Shown: in pieces, positions 17,484-25,875 of the stretch
Numbering within the stretch: position 1 is the stretch's first letter
Layout: every line of letters starts with the position of its first letter
NCBI RefSeq assembly: GCF_002204185.1
Contig: NZ_MXPU01000011.1
Location: forward strand, 1-64,000
DNA from: Rhizobium esperanzae
Lineage (GTDB): Bacteria > Pseudomonadota > Alphaproteobacteria > Rhizobiales > Rhizobiaceae
Reading direction: 5' to 3'
DNA: 64,000 nucleotides
Program-made: the position numbers and the translations under genes
Notes under the pieces: generated by a model
The model's input: the letters and a program-made list of their open reading frames with translations, nothing else
Told to the model about the DNA's origin: nothing
Database searches by the model: none

Positions 17484-17740
17484 TCTTCTCTGGTCTTGAC
17501 CGGGAAACGCGATCCGGGGCGTTCAGCCATCACGGGATTGCGCCTATCGGGCCCGGGAAGTTACAGGGATGGACGCGAACCGTGGGATACGGCGCGCCAC
17601 ATTGGCCACGAAGGGCAGACCAGGAAGAGATTTCGGAAACGGTCTCTGGTCAGCCCTGCAAACGCATTTGCAGGGCGTTGACGGGACCACGCTGGCGATG
17701 ATGCCGGAAATAATAGTGCATAGCGTGATCCTCCTTTCTC
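17484..17740 (-). promoter_or_regulatory. Candidate translational attenuator of the ABC-F gene
   Basis: On the minus strand, in 5' to 3' order: a strong ribosome site AAAGGAGG (17737-17730); a 23-codon frame; hairpin 1, a perfect 10-bp stem of GCCCTGCAAA and TTTGCAGGGC (17676-17653) in its last codons; then GGGCTGACCAG (17656-17646), which can pair with CTGGTCTGCCC (17623-17613) except for one mismatch. The neighbouring TCTTCCTGGTC (17628-17618) can instead pair with GACCAGAGAAGA (17495-17484), the sequence directly before the ABC-F ATG, with one bulged base. GACCAGAGA therefore occurs twice and competes for one complement. No U-run follows, so control of translation rather than termination is favoured. 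Confidence 0.65.
17650..17721 (-). CDS. Short leader peptide upstream of the ABC-F gene
   Basis: This 23-codon frame begins MHYYFRHHRQRG and stops with TGA at 17652-17650. AAAGGAGG lies eight bases before its ATG, the best ribosome site in the vicinity. It contains Arg9-Gln10-Arg11, which fits the Arg/Lys-X-Arg/Lys pattern at which macrolide-bound ribosomes are known to stall. Its final codons form the arms of hairpin 1. A ribosome stalled at this motif would reach to about 17675 and disturb that hairpin. Start, stop and structure are seen; stalling is inferred. Confidence 0.6.
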   Translation of the reverse strand: MHYYFRHHRQRGPVNALQMRLQG

Positions 17741-17848
17741 GAAAGGGTTGCAGGATGGAAATACCACTGCCGGCAAAATGAGGCAAGGGAGGCATCATCA
17801 GCCGCCGCTGAGTGGAGCGGTGGCGCTGGTGCCCGGTGCTCACGAGAG

Positions 17849-17978
17849 CCTCATCCTGAGGTGCCCCGCGGGGGGCTGGAAGGACGAGGCGGGTGCACCG
17901 GCGTCAAAGGGATGCAAGAAGCAGCGTTACGGCGTGCTTCGCGGCTAGCCCTTTCGGGCTTCGCACCTCAGCATGAGG
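17849..17978. repeat. Intergenic palindromic repeat (family C)
   Basis: CCTCATCCTGAGGTGC (17849-17864) is repeated inverted, with small changes, as GCACCTCAGCATGAGG (17962-17977). The interior holds CGGGGGGCTGGAAGGACGAG and a TTCGCGGCTAGCCC stretch. This CTCATCCTGAGGTGC type is a common rhizobial intergenic repeat. It occupies part of the 577-base gap between the two ABC-F genes; bases 17979-18058 hold nothing I can name. Confidence 0.75.
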
Positions 17979-18058
17979 GACGTTGGAGGATGCCGTGCTC
18001 TCATAAGCGGGTGGCGAATGGAGAGGTGTCGACGGAAGGCGCTGCTGTTGTCCCGAAA

Positions 18059-19651
18059 TCACCCAGCCACATCGCCCGGCAATTCCAGCCGCCGCGTTAT
18101 CCCGATGCTCTCGAGAAACATCTCGTCATGGCTGACGACGATCAGCGCCCCGTCATAAGCCCGCAGCCCCGCCTCGACCGCTGATATCGAGTCGATGTCG
18201 AGATGGTTGGTCGGCTCGTCGAGGATCAGCAGCGGCGGCGGTGCGGCGCCGAGCGTGCAGGCAAGGCCGGCGCGCAGCAATTGCCCGCCGCTGAGGGACG
18301 AGACGGTCTGCAGCGCGGCATCGGCCCGGAACATGAAGCGGGCCAGCGCGGCCCGGCAGGTGTTTTCATCCGCTTGCGGATTGATCCGGCGGAAATTGTC
18401 ACGGATCGAGGCTGACGGATCGAGAAGGCCGACTTTCTGGTCGAGCATCGCAAAACCGGTCATCACCGCGACCGTGCCGGTCCAGGCTTTCAGCTCGCCG
18501 GTAATGAGTGCGAGCAGCGTCGTCTTGCCCGAGCCGTTCGGCCCGGTGATGGCGATGCGTTCCGGTCCCGTCACGTCGAAGGAGAGATCGCCGATGACGG
18601 GTTCATCAGGCCGGTAACCTGCCGTCACGCCGTCGATCTTCAGCACGATCTTGCTGGCCGGCAGCCCCGTCGGCGGCAGGTTTACCGATAGCGGCTGCAG
18701 GATCTCGATCTTCTCGCGCGCCGCCTTGGCCTCTTCGAGCGCCTGGGCGCGGCGTCGTTCGGCAAGACGCGCATTGTCGCCGCCGGTGGTTTCGCTCCGC
18801 TCCTTCATGCCGCCGAGCATGATGCGCGGGATGCCGCCCTTGGCGGCCATCTTCCGCCCGGCGCTGTCCCTGTGTGCCTGGCGCTCCACGTTCGCCTGCG
18901 CCTTCCTGGCAATCTCCGCCGTGCGCTTTTCGGCATCGGCAAGATCATGCCGGGCGGCGGCAAGCTCGAGGGCCTTGCGCTCGCGGTAGTGGCTCCAGTT
19001 GCCGCCGTAGCGTGTCGCGCCGAGCGAGGTCAGTTCGACGATCTGATCGACGCTTTCGAGCAATTCCCGGTCATGGCTGACGATCACAGCGCCGGCCCGC
19101 CAACCTGAAATCAGCGTGATCACCGCTTCGCGGCCTTCGCGGTCGAGATTGTTTGTCGGTTCGTCGAGCAGCAGGAAATCCGGCTCGCTGAAGATGAGCG
19201 CGGCAAGCGCGGCGCGTGTCCGCTGCCCGCCGGAGAGTGCGGCAAGCAGCGTCTGCGGCTCCGCGTCGAGTCCCGTCCGGTTGAGCGCGGTTGCGATGCG
19301 TGCCTCCAGCGCCCAGTCCGCCGAGGCAAGCTCGTCGGCCGTTGCCGCGCCGGCTTCGGCACGACGCAGAAGCTCGAGCGTCGCGGCCACGCCGAAGAGA
19401 TCGGCGATGGTTTCGTCAGCAGCGACCCGAACGCTTTGACGCAGCACCCCGACGCTGCCGCTGACGGCTACTGTTCCCGACTGCGGCCGGATCTGACCGG
19501 AGATGAGCTTTAGCAGCGTCGTCTTGCCGACGCCGTTGCGCCCGACGAGACCGCTGCGGTCCCTGCCGAAACTGAGATCGAGATCGGAAAAAAGCGGCCG
19601 CCCGTCAGGCGTGGCCCAGGAAATTTGCGAGAGAGTGATGGATGCAGGCAT
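18059..19651 (-). CDS. ABC-F family ATPase, second copy
   Basis: This 530-residue protein has duplicated ABC cassettes without membrane segments. The first P-loop is GLVGRNGVGKTT and the second ITGPNGSGKTT; catalytic stretches read LLLDEPTNNLD and LILDEPTNHLD. The charged linker (RKAQANVERQAHRDS...) and the segment GGIPRIMLGGMKERSE are typical of one ABC-F subgroup often annotated as a drug-resistance ATPase. It differs from the first copy in length and motifs, so it is not a recent duplicate. The start at 19651 follows GGGGAAA; an upstream in-frame GTG at 19717 is possible but poorly supported. I see no leader comparable to that of the first copy. Confidence 0.9.
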   Translation of the reverse strand: MPASITLSQISWATPDGRPLFSDLDLSFGRDRSGLVGRNGVGKTTLLKLISGQIRPQSGTVAVSGSVGVLRQSVRVAADETIADLFGVAATLELLRRAEAGAATADELASADWALEARIATALNRTGLDAEPQTLLAALSGGQRTRAALAALIFSEPDFLLLDEPTNNLDREGREAVITLISGWRAGAVIVSHDRELLESVDQIVELTSLGATRYGGNWSHYRERKALELAAARHDLADAEKRTAEIARKAQANVERQAHRDSAGRKMAAKGGIPRIMLGGMKERSETTGGDNARLAERRRAQALEEAKAAREKIEILQPLSVNLPPTGLPASKIVLKIDGVTAGYRPDEPVIGDLSFDVTGPERIAITGPNGSGKTTLLALITGELKAWTGTVAVMTGFAMLDQKVGLLDPSASIRDNFRRINPQADENTCRAALARFMFRADAALQTVSSLSGGQLLRAGLACTLGAAPPPLLILDEPTNHLDIDSISAVEAGLRAYDGALIVVSHDEMFLESIGITRRLELPGDVAG

Positions 19652-19850
19652 GGATATGGATTTCCCCGTTGGCAAGGCGAACTGGCATTGCGATCGGGTT
19701 GAAATCCATTGCGGCACACATCCTGTTGAAATGGTCGATGCCGGGTAATTTAAGGAAGAAAGGCTGAAGGTTCAAGGCGGGGCAGGTATTCAGGGAAAGG
19801 CATGATCGTGCCAGCCTTACCCGGGGCAAAGGAAGGCAGGAATTCGGCGC

Positions 19851-20007
19851 CCCCTCATCTGCCTGCCGGCATCGTCTCCCCGCCGAGGGCAGAAGAGATA
19901 TGTGGCGATGTTCTGCCCTGTTAAATCACCTATCGTCTACACAAAATCTCTCGGCCTGCTTCCCTTCTCCCCAGCGGAGAGAAGGTGCCGGCAGGCGGAT
20001 GAGAGGG
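19851..20007. repeat. Intergenic palindromic repeat (family B)
   Basis: CCCCTCATCTGCCTGCCGGC (19851-19870) is matched in inverted form by GCCGGCAGGCGGATGAGAGG (19987-20006). Inner halves contain GTCTCCCCGCCGAGG and CTTCTCCCCAGCGGAGAGAAG. It sits in the 403-base gap between the HerA-like gene and the second ABC-F gene; nothing else is evident in that gap. Confidence 0.8.
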
Positions 20008-20054
20008 CCTGGCGTAGATGGAGAACCGGCTCCCGAAACAGTTAGATTGCAATT

Positions 20055-21617
20055 CTACCGCTTCAGGCTCCCCAATATCCCCCGCACCAGCGCCCGGCCG
20101 ACCTGGGTGGCGACCGTGCGCGCCACGCTCTTCATCGCCGCTTCCACCACCGTTTCCCGCTGGTAGCCGGATCGACCGCGCGATTGGCCGCGGCCCTGGC
20201 GGTTGTCGTCATCGCCGCCAAAGCCCGGCAGGTTCCAGCCGGAGGTCGTGCCCGGCTGTTCGGCCGCTTCCTCCTGCGCCCGCTTGGCGGCCTCGGCTTC
20301 CGCCGCCTTTTTGGCGCGCGCCGCCAGCATCTCGAAGGCGGATTCGCGGTCGACGTCTTCGTCATAGATGCCGAGAACCGGGCTTCTGTCCATCACCTGC
20401 TGGCGTTCGCCGTCGGTGAGCGGCCCGACGCGGCCCGACGGCGGGCGGATCAGCGTGCGCTCGACGATCGACGGCGCGCCCTTGGCCTCCAGCGTCGAGA
20501 CCAGCGCCTCGCCGGTGCCGAGATTGGTGATGACGGTGGCGCAGTCGAAGGCCGGGTTGGGGCGGAAGGTATCGGCCGCCGTCTTCACCGCCTTCTGTTC
20601 GCGCGGCGAATAGGCGCGCAGCGCATGCTGGGCGCGGTTGCCGAGCTGGGCGAGCACCGTTTCCGGCACGTCGAGCGGGTTCTGCGTGACGAAATAGACG
20701 CCGACGCCCTTGGAACGGATCAGCCGCACCACCTGCTCGACGCGTTCGACCAGAACCTTCGGCGCGTCGTTGAACAGCAGATGCGCTTCGTCGAAGAAGA
20801 AGACGAGCTTCGGCTTTTCCGGATCGCCCACCTCAGGCAGTTCCTCGAACAGCTCCGACAGCAACCAGAGCAGAAAGGTGGCGTAAAGGCGCGGGTTCAT
20901 CATCAGCTTGTCGGCGGCAAGCACCGAGATCTGGCCGTAGCCGTTGTTGCTGGTGCGCATGATGTCGGAGATCTTCAGCGCTGGCTCGCCGAAGAAGTGC
21001 TCGGCGCCCTGCTGTTCGAGCACGAGCAGCGCCCGCTGGATCGAGCCGACCGAGGCCTTGGAGATCAGGCCGTACTGGCTGGAAAGCTCGGTGGCATTCT
21101 CGCCCATATAGTTCAAAAGCGAGGTGAAATCCTTGAGATCGAGCAGCGGCAGGCCGGCCTGATCGGCGATCTTGAAGGCGATGTTGATGACGCCTTCCTG
21201 CGGTTCGGAGGCATCCATCAGCCGCGCAAGCAGCAGCGGCCCCATTTCGGCGACGGTGGTGCGCACCCGGTGGCCCTTCTGCCCGAATAGATCCCAGAAG
21301 ATCACCGGAAACTGGTCGAATTCATAATCGCTGAAGCCGATCTGCTCGGCGCGCTTGGTGAGAAAATCCTTGGGCTCGCCTTTGGCGGCGATGCCGGAAA
21401 GATCGCCCTTGATGTCGGCGGCAAAGACCGGAACGCCGGCCCGGGAAAAGCCTTCCGCCAGCACCTGCAGCGTCACCGTCTTGCCGGTGCCGGTGGCGCC
21501 GGTGACGAGGCCGTGGCGGTTGCCGAACTTCAGATCCAGATATTCCGGCTTGTTGATGCTGTCGTCGGGATTGCGGCTCGCGCCGATAAAAATCTTGCCG
21601 TCCTCGATCATCCCCAT
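20055..21617 (-). CDS. HerA-like ATPase, DUF853 (YjgR) family
   Basis: This 520-residue P-loop ATPase of the HerA/FtsK clade has Walker A GATGTGKT (40-47), Walker B in KLVFFFDEAH, and the family stretch PLDVPETVLAQLGNRAQHALRA. The C-terminus is low in complexity (Gly, Arg, Gln), then a basic helical tail. Relatives include E. coli YjgR; they are predicted DNA-translocating or helicase enzymes without an agreed function. No nuclease partner such as NurA adjoins it, which argues against a repair or defence pair here. The start MGMIEDGK follows a GGGAGC site. Confidence 0.9.
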   Translation of the reverse strand: MGMIEDGKIFIGASRNPDDSINKPEYLDLKFGNRHGLVTGATGTGKTVTLQVLAEGFSRAGVPVFAADIKGDLSGIAAKGEPKDFLTKRAEQIGFSDYEFDQFPVIFWDLFGQKGHRVRTTVAEMGPLLLARLMDASEPQEGVINIAFKIADQAGLPLLDLKDFTSLLNYMGENATELSSQYGLISKASVGSIQRALLVLEQQGAEHFFGEPALKISDIMRTSNNGYGQISVLAADKLMMNPRLYATFLLWLLSELFEELPEVGDPEKPKLVFFFDEAHLLFNDAPKVLVERVEQVVRLIRSKGVGVYFVTQNPLDVPETVLAQLGNRAQHALRAYSPREQKAVKTAADTFRPNPAFDCATVITNLGTGEALVSTLEAKGAPSIVERTLIRPPSGRVGPLTDGERQQVMDRSPVLGIYDEDVDRESAFEMLAARAKKAAEAEAAKRAQEEAAEQPGTTSGWNLPGFGGDDDNRQGRGQSRGRSGYQRETVVEAAMKSVARTVATQVGRALVRGILGSLKR

Positions 21618-21775
21618 GCTCCCTTCGGCTCTGCCGCCGTTTGTGAGAAGGCCGGGCTTGCGCTGCCTTCATCGAACCATCGTTTCCCTGTTATAAGCAG
21701 GCAGGCAGATGCGGACAACTGTTCGCATGGGAAGCGAAATCGCTGGCTTGAGTTGTACTCCAATCTCGAATAACG

Positions 21776-21791
21776 TTGACGTTAACGTCAA
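21776..21791. promoter_or_regulatory. Perfect 16-bp palindrome before the DUF2267-like gene
   Basis: TTGACGTTAACGTCAA is fully self-complementary and ends 19 bases before the start codon, with AGGAGGGC between. The ACGTTAACGT core resembles sites of MerR-type regulators of branched-chain acid catabolism. No such regulator is encoded nearby, so the binder is unknown. Confidence 0.6.
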
Positions 21792-21810
21792 AATAATAGG
21801 AGGGCTGAGA

Positions 21811-22203
21811 ATGAATGAAATTGTGACTGATATCGCCGATCGCGTGGGTATTTCCCCGGAGCAGGCGGAGAAGGCGCTCGGCATGATGCTCGGCTTCCTG
21901 CAGCGCGAGGCCGCCGACGGTCCGGTGGCCCGGATGATCGAGGCGATTCCGGGCGGCGCCGATCTTGTCGCCCAGTTCAATGGCGCAGGTGCCGGCGGCG
22001 GCGGTCTGCTCGGTGGGCTGATGAGCTCGCTCGGCGGCGGCGGCATCATGGGTCTCGGCCAGCAGTTGATGGGCGAGGGCCTCGGAATGGGCGAGATCAC
22101 CTCGCTCGCCAAGGAAACCATCGCGATTGCCAAACAATATGCCGGCGAAGAGGTCGTCGACGAAGTCGTCGCCTCCGTCCCCGGCCTCAGCCAGTTCGTC
22201 TGA
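21811..22203 (+). CDS. DUF2267-like small protein
   Basis: This 130-residue protein has an N-terminal helical domain (MNEIVTDIADRVGISPEQAE), a glycine-rich middle (GAGAGGGGLLGGLMSSLGGG) and a C-terminal helical part ending VPGLSQFV. The layout resembles DUF2267/DUF2780 proteins, which have no agreed function. The start at 21811 has AGGAGGGC six bases upstream. A 16-bp palindrome lies in its promoter region and a hairpin terminator directly after it, so it forms a one-gene transcript. Confidence 0.8.
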   Translation: MNEIVTDIADRVGISPEQAEKALGMMLGFLQREAADGPVARMIEAIPGGADLVAQFNGAGAGGGGLLGGLMSSLGGGGIMGLGQQLMGEGLGMGEITSLAKETIAIAKQYAGEEVVDEVVASVPGLSQFV

Positions 22204-22221
22204 ACGACGGCGGAAAACAGG

Positions 22222-22256
22222 AGCCTCGCGGTATTCGCTGCGAGGCTTTTCTATTT
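22222..22256 (+). terminator. Rho-independent terminator
   Basis: AGCCTCGC (22222-22229) and GCGAGGCT (22240-22247) form an 8-bp stem with a ten-base loop, followed by TTTCTATTT. Confidence 0.85.
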
Positions 22257-22280
22257 GTCCGCGCCCAGAAGGAGAGCCGC

Positions 22281-22736
22281 ATGACCGTCTGGCGCCCGCC
22301 GCAGCAGATCAGGGTGAAAGTGATCGGCCTTGCCTGGCGAGAGAACCGGTTGCTCGCTGCAGAAGTGGAAGATGACAGCGGCCGCATCAAGGGTGTCCGG
22401 CCGCTCGGCGGCTCGATCGAATTCGGCGAGACACGCGAACAGGCCCTGCACCGCGAAATCCGTGAGGAGATCGAGACGGAAATCCGCATCGTCGGCCCCT
22501 GGCATCTTCTCGAAAACATCTTCGAACACCATGGCGCAATCGGCCACGAATTCATCTTCGCCGCCGATATCGAGCTGGCCGACAAAACCCTCTACGATCG
22601 CGATGAGATCCGTTATTCCGAGCTCGACGAGACGGCGGCGACGGCACGCTGGTTCGGCCGCGACATGCTGCGTGATGCCGGGCTCGATCTTTATCCGACT
22701 GGCCTCGAGAGGGTGCTGTCGCGCTGGCTTGATTGA
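22281..22736 (+). CDS. NUDIX hydrolase
   Basis: This 151-residue NUDIX enzyme hydrolyses a nucleoside diphosphate linked to another group. The box runs from G44 to E63: G44-x5-E50-x7-R58-E59, then E62-E63; the usual glycine after the EE pair is E65 here. It lacks extra domains that would name a substrate. AGAAGGAG lies before the ATG. It stands alone between a terminator and a small secreted protein gene. Confidence 0.9.
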   Translation: MTVWRPPQQIRVKVIGLAWRENRLLAAEVEDDSGRIKGVRPLGGSIEFGETREQALHREIREEIETEIRIVGPWHLLENIFEHHGAIGHEFIFAADIELADKTLYDRDEIRYSELDETAATARWFGRDMLRDAGLDLYPTGLERVLSRWLD

Positions 22737-22856
22737 GTCCCGGGGACGTTTTTAATCTGCTCGCCAAACTTTGATCGTCCGGGCCTGCCCGATAGGGAAC
22801 AAGGGGCGTAGAATGGCTGTTTCTGCCGCATTGCCGACATCAGAAGGAACAGCATC

Positions 22857-23174
22857 ATGCGCAGGTTCATTGCAGCAACGTCGATCGCTCTCCTCAGCCT
22901 TTCCGCCCCGGTTCTGGCCCAGTCGAACATGGGCATGGATGCCAGCGGCCGCATCGACGGCACGCCGCCGCTCGGCACCGCGCCGGGCGCCGAGCCGCAG
23001 ACCGGGCTGGTCATCCCGCTCGACTCGATCGAAACCGGCAGCGTCGTCAACAGCGCCCCGAGCGGCCGTGTCGACTGGGCGCGCTGCCCGCCGCGCAAGG
23101 CCCGCGGCGCGCTTGCCACGCAGGGCGGCAATAGCGGCGCCTCTGTCAGCCCGGCATGCCGCGAAGGTCAGTAA
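22857..23174 (+). CDS. Small exported protein of unknown function
   Basis: This 105-residue protein has a clear Sec signal (MRRFIAATSIALLSLSAPVLAQ, cut expected after VLA). The mature part is rich in Gly, Pro and Ser with two cysteines (WARCPP and SPACRE) that could form one disulphide. I recognise no domain. Its stop abuts the convergent zwf stop. Confidence 0.75.
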   Translation: MRRFIAATSIALLSLSAPVLAQSNMGMDASGRIDGTPPLGTAPGAEPQTGLVIPLDSIETGSVVNSAPSGRVDWARCPPRKARGALATQGGNSGASVSPACREGQ

Positions 23175-24704
23175 TTAGGCAAGCCTCTCTTTGCCGTTCT
23201 GGCCATCCTGGTGCAGGACGACGCCGAGTTCGTGCCATTTGCGCCCGTCGCGCTCGATGAGCGCGTCGGCGCAGGCCGGTCCCATGCTGCCCGGCGCGTA
23301 AGCTTCGGGTGTGCTCGTATCCCCGGCCCAGATGTCGAGGAAGGGCTGCACCGCCGCCCAGCCGGCCTCGATGCCGTCGGCGCGCTGGAACAGCGTCTGG
23401 TCGCCGATGAAGAGATCATAGAGCAGTGATTCATAGCCGGTGGTCTTACCGATATCGAACTTGTCGGCATAGCGGAAGTCGAGCGACACCGGCGTCGTAT
23501 CGACCGAAAGCCCCGGCGACTTGATCGAGATCTCCATGCTCATGCCCTCATCAGGCTGCACCTGGATCACCAGCCGGTTCGGCGGCAGGCGGCGATTGAC
23601 CTCGGTCTCGCGGAACTGCGCGAAGGGCACCGGCTGGAAGGTGATGACGATCTCGGTGTCGCGCGCCGTCAGCGCCTTGCCGGTTCTCAGATAGAAGGGC
23701 ACGCCGGCCCAGCGCCATGTATCCGCATAGAGCTTCAGCGCCACATAGGTCTCGGTCCGGCTGTCGGGCGAAACGTCCTTGGTGTCGCGATAGGCCGGAA
23801 GATCGACGCCGTTGAGCGGGCCTGCGGTATAGGCGCCGCGCACACCATGCGTCTTTGCCTCCTCGGGCGTATAGATGCGCAGCGCCTTCAGCACCTTGCT
23901 CTTCTCGTTGCGGATCGCCTCGGCATCGAAGCTGTTCGGCGGTTCCATGGCGATCATCGCCAGCAGCTGGAAGAGGTGGTTCGGCACCATGTCGCGCAGC
24001 GCACCTGTCGCATCGTAGAATTTGCCGCGGCTGCCGACATCGACGATCTCGGCGGCGGTGATCTGCACGTGGTCGATATAGCGGCTGTTCCACAAGGACT
24101 CGATGATCATGTTGGCGAAACGCGCCGTCATCAGGTTCTGCACCGTCTCCTTGCCGAGGAAATGGTCGAGCCGGTAGACTTGGCTTTCGTCGATCTGGGC
24201 GAGAATCTGCGCATTGAGTGCCCGGGCCGAGGCGAGATCGGTGCCGAACGGCTTCTCGATGGCGACGCGGCGGAAGACGCCCTCGCTTTCATCGGTCAGC
24301 CCATGAGCGGCAAGCTTCTCGACGATGGTCCCGAAGAAGGACGGCGGCACCGCCAGATAGAAGGCGGCATTGGTGTTCCGCCCCAGCCGCTTGCCGATCT
24401 CGACGAAAACATCCTCCTTGGTGAAATCTCCGGCCATATAGGAAATGCGTCCGCGCAGGCTTTCCCATGCCTCGTCCTTGACCGTCTGCTCCTCGCCGTT
24501 CAGATGCTCGAGGAAGGCATCGAGCCGGCCGCGCAGGAACTCGTCGTCACCCGCTTCGATGCCGATGCCGAGGATGTGGAGATCGTCGCCGACGAGGCGC
24601 TGGCGCGTCAGGTTGATGATCGCCGGCACCAAGAGCCGGCGCGTCAGGTCGCCCGTGGCGCCGAAGATGACGAGAGTGACCGGCGGGGTAGGGGCAGCGT
24701 GCAT
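23175..24704 (-). CDS. zwf: Glucose-6-phosphate 1-dehydrogenase
   Basis: This 509-residue enzyme oxidises glucose 6-phosphate to 6-phosphogluconolactone with NAD(P), feeding the Entner-Doudoroff and pentose phosphate routes. The nucleotide-binding turn is VIFGATGDLTRR (12-23) and the substrate site YRLDHFLGKE holds the conserved Asp-His and Lys. The length is normal. The start at 24704 has AGGAG nine bases upstream; an opening at 24785 is unsupported. pgl and edd, which usually follow zwf in rhizobia, are absent, so this is probably a second, stand-alone isozyme (inference). Confidence 0.93.
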   Translation of the reverse strand: MHAAPTPPVTLVIFGATGDLTRRLLVPAIINLTRQRLVGDDLHILGIGIEAGDDEFLRGRLDAFLEHLNGEEQTVKDEAWESLRGRISYMAGDFTKEDVFVEIGKRLGRNTNAAFYLAVPPSFFGTIVEKLAAHGLTDESEGVFRRVAIEKPFGTDLASARALNAQILAQIDESQVYRLDHFLGKETVQNLMTARFANMIIESLWNSRYIDHVQITAAEIVDVGSRGKFYDATGALRDMVPNHLFQLLAMIAMEPPNSFDAEAIRNEKSKVLKALRIYTPEEAKTHGVRGAYTAGPLNGVDLPAYRDTKDVSPDSRTETYVALKLYADTWRWAGVPFYLRTGKALTARDTEIVITFQPVPFAQFRETEVNRRLPPNRLVIQVQPDEGMSMEISIKSPGLSVDTTPVSLDFRYADKFDIGKTTGYESLLYDLFIGDQTLFQRADGIEAGWAAVQPFLDIWAGDTSTPEAYAPGSMGPACADALIERDGRKWHELGVVLHQDGQNGKERLA

Positions 24705-24841
24705 ATTGTCATCTCCTGGTTCTTCCGGCCGACTATAATGCGTGCCGCTTTGGCCGCAACATAGGCGGCGAGGGGTAACAGGCATTTGACAGTATCGGGT
24801 GCGGGCGTTCAGGGCTACGAAGGCTCATCCGGCTGACTCAA

Positions 24842-24987
24842 AACCCCTCCCCACAAGGGGGAGGGGCTTAGACGTTGCACCGCCGCATTTCCTTTCACCG
24901 TTTCATCCGTAGAAAGGATTGATGCGTGCCACAGTCGGTCGCCACGCGTTAATCCCTCCCCCTTGTGGGGAGCGGTTGGGGAAGGGT
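24842..24987. repeat. Intergenic palindromic repeat (family A)
   Basis: AACCCCTCCCCACAAGGGGG (24842-24861) and CCTCCCCCTTGTGGGGAGCG (24955-24974) are the inverted arms. It fills most of the 324-base gap between the trans-aconitate methyltransferase and zwf genes and has the same orientation as the copies at 4517 and 62064. Confidence 0.8.
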
Positions 24988-25028
24988 CTTGGAACGGCAT
25001 AAAACGGAGTGTAATGATCAGTGTCCGC

Positions 25029-25799
25029 TTACCCCTTCACCGCCACGATGAAGATCCTGGGAAACCGCAGCAGCACCCGTCCGTCCGATAATTTCGGATA
25101 GGCCTTTTCGATCCGTTCCAGATAATCGGCTAGAAAAGCCTCGCGGTGTTTTTCGCCGGCCCGAGCGAGATAGGGCATCAGTCCGGTGCCTTTCACCCAT
25201 TCGACGATATCAGCCGCGTCTGCCATCGGATGATTGTAGATCGTGTGCCAGATATCGACGCGGGCGGCCTTGGCGATCAGCCTGGAGTAATAGCTGGACG
25301 GGGGAGCCAGCGGCTGGCGGCGCACGCTCTTTTCCTCGAAGGCGGCCTTCCACGGGCCGGCATGGGCGGTCTCTTCCATCGCCAGATGCGAGGGTTCGCC
25401 GAGATTGTCGGGCATCTGCACGGCAAGAACGCCGCCTTCGGCAAGCCCGTCCATCAGCCGCTCGAAGATATCGAGATGATCGGGCAGCCATTGGAAGACG
25501 GCATTGGCAAAGAGAAGATCGGCGGGCTCCGTCGGCTGCCAGCTGCCAAGATCCGCCTCGACGAAGGCGGTGCCGGGAAGCCGCTTGCGGGCCGCCTCCA
25601 GCATGTTGATGTCGCTGTCGAGGCCGGAGACGCCGCCAGCCCCATAACGCGCGATGATGAGCTCGGTCGAGTTGCCTGGGCCGCAGCCGAGGTCGACGGC
25701 GCGGCGAAGGCTTTGCAGCGGCACCTGCGCCAGAAGATCGCGTGCCGGCCGCGTGCGCTCGTCTTCGAACTTCACATATTGGCTGGCGGACCATGCCAT
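25029..25799 (-). CDS. tam: Trans-aconitate 2-methyltransferase
   Basis: This 256-residue SAM-dependent methyltransferase converts trans-aconitate, an inhibitory by-product of the citrate cycle, to its monomethyl ester. The SAM-binding motif reads [10 protein letters not shown] (36-45), and stretches such as [24 protein letters not shown] and [12 protein letters not shown] match Tam. The start at 25799 follows AGGAGG. It is probably cytoplasmic and monocistronic; the CNNM/CBS gene lies 76 bases upstream on the same strand. Confidence 0.92.
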   Translation of the reverse strand: MAWSASQYVKFEDERTRPARDLLAQVPLQSLRRAVDLGCGPGNSTELIIARYGAGGVSGLDSDINMLEAARKRLPGTAFVEADLGSWQPTEPADLLFANAVFQWLPDHLDIFERLMDGLAEGGVLAVQMPDNLGEPSHLAMEETAHAGPWKAAFEEKSVRRQPLAPPSSYYSRLIAKAARVDIWHTIYNHPMADAADIVEWVKGTGLMPYLARAGEKHREAFLADYLERIEKAYPKLSDGRVLLRFPRIFIVAVKG

Positions 25800-25875
25800 G
25801 GCGATACCTCCTGATGTCGAGCCACGTCTTCCATGTGGCAGATGCGGATCGTGTCGATGTTGCGCCCAGTCGCGT

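Noticed and set aside
19652..19829. Leader peptide for the second ABC-F gene
   Set aside because: Short frames exist but have poor ribosome sites and no alternative hairpins comparable to those before the first ABC-F gene.
20184..21290. 368-codon plus-strand frame opposite the HerA-like gene
   Set aside because: High G+C keeps antisense frames open; it has no ribosome site or recognisable domain, while the opposite strand has Walker motifs.
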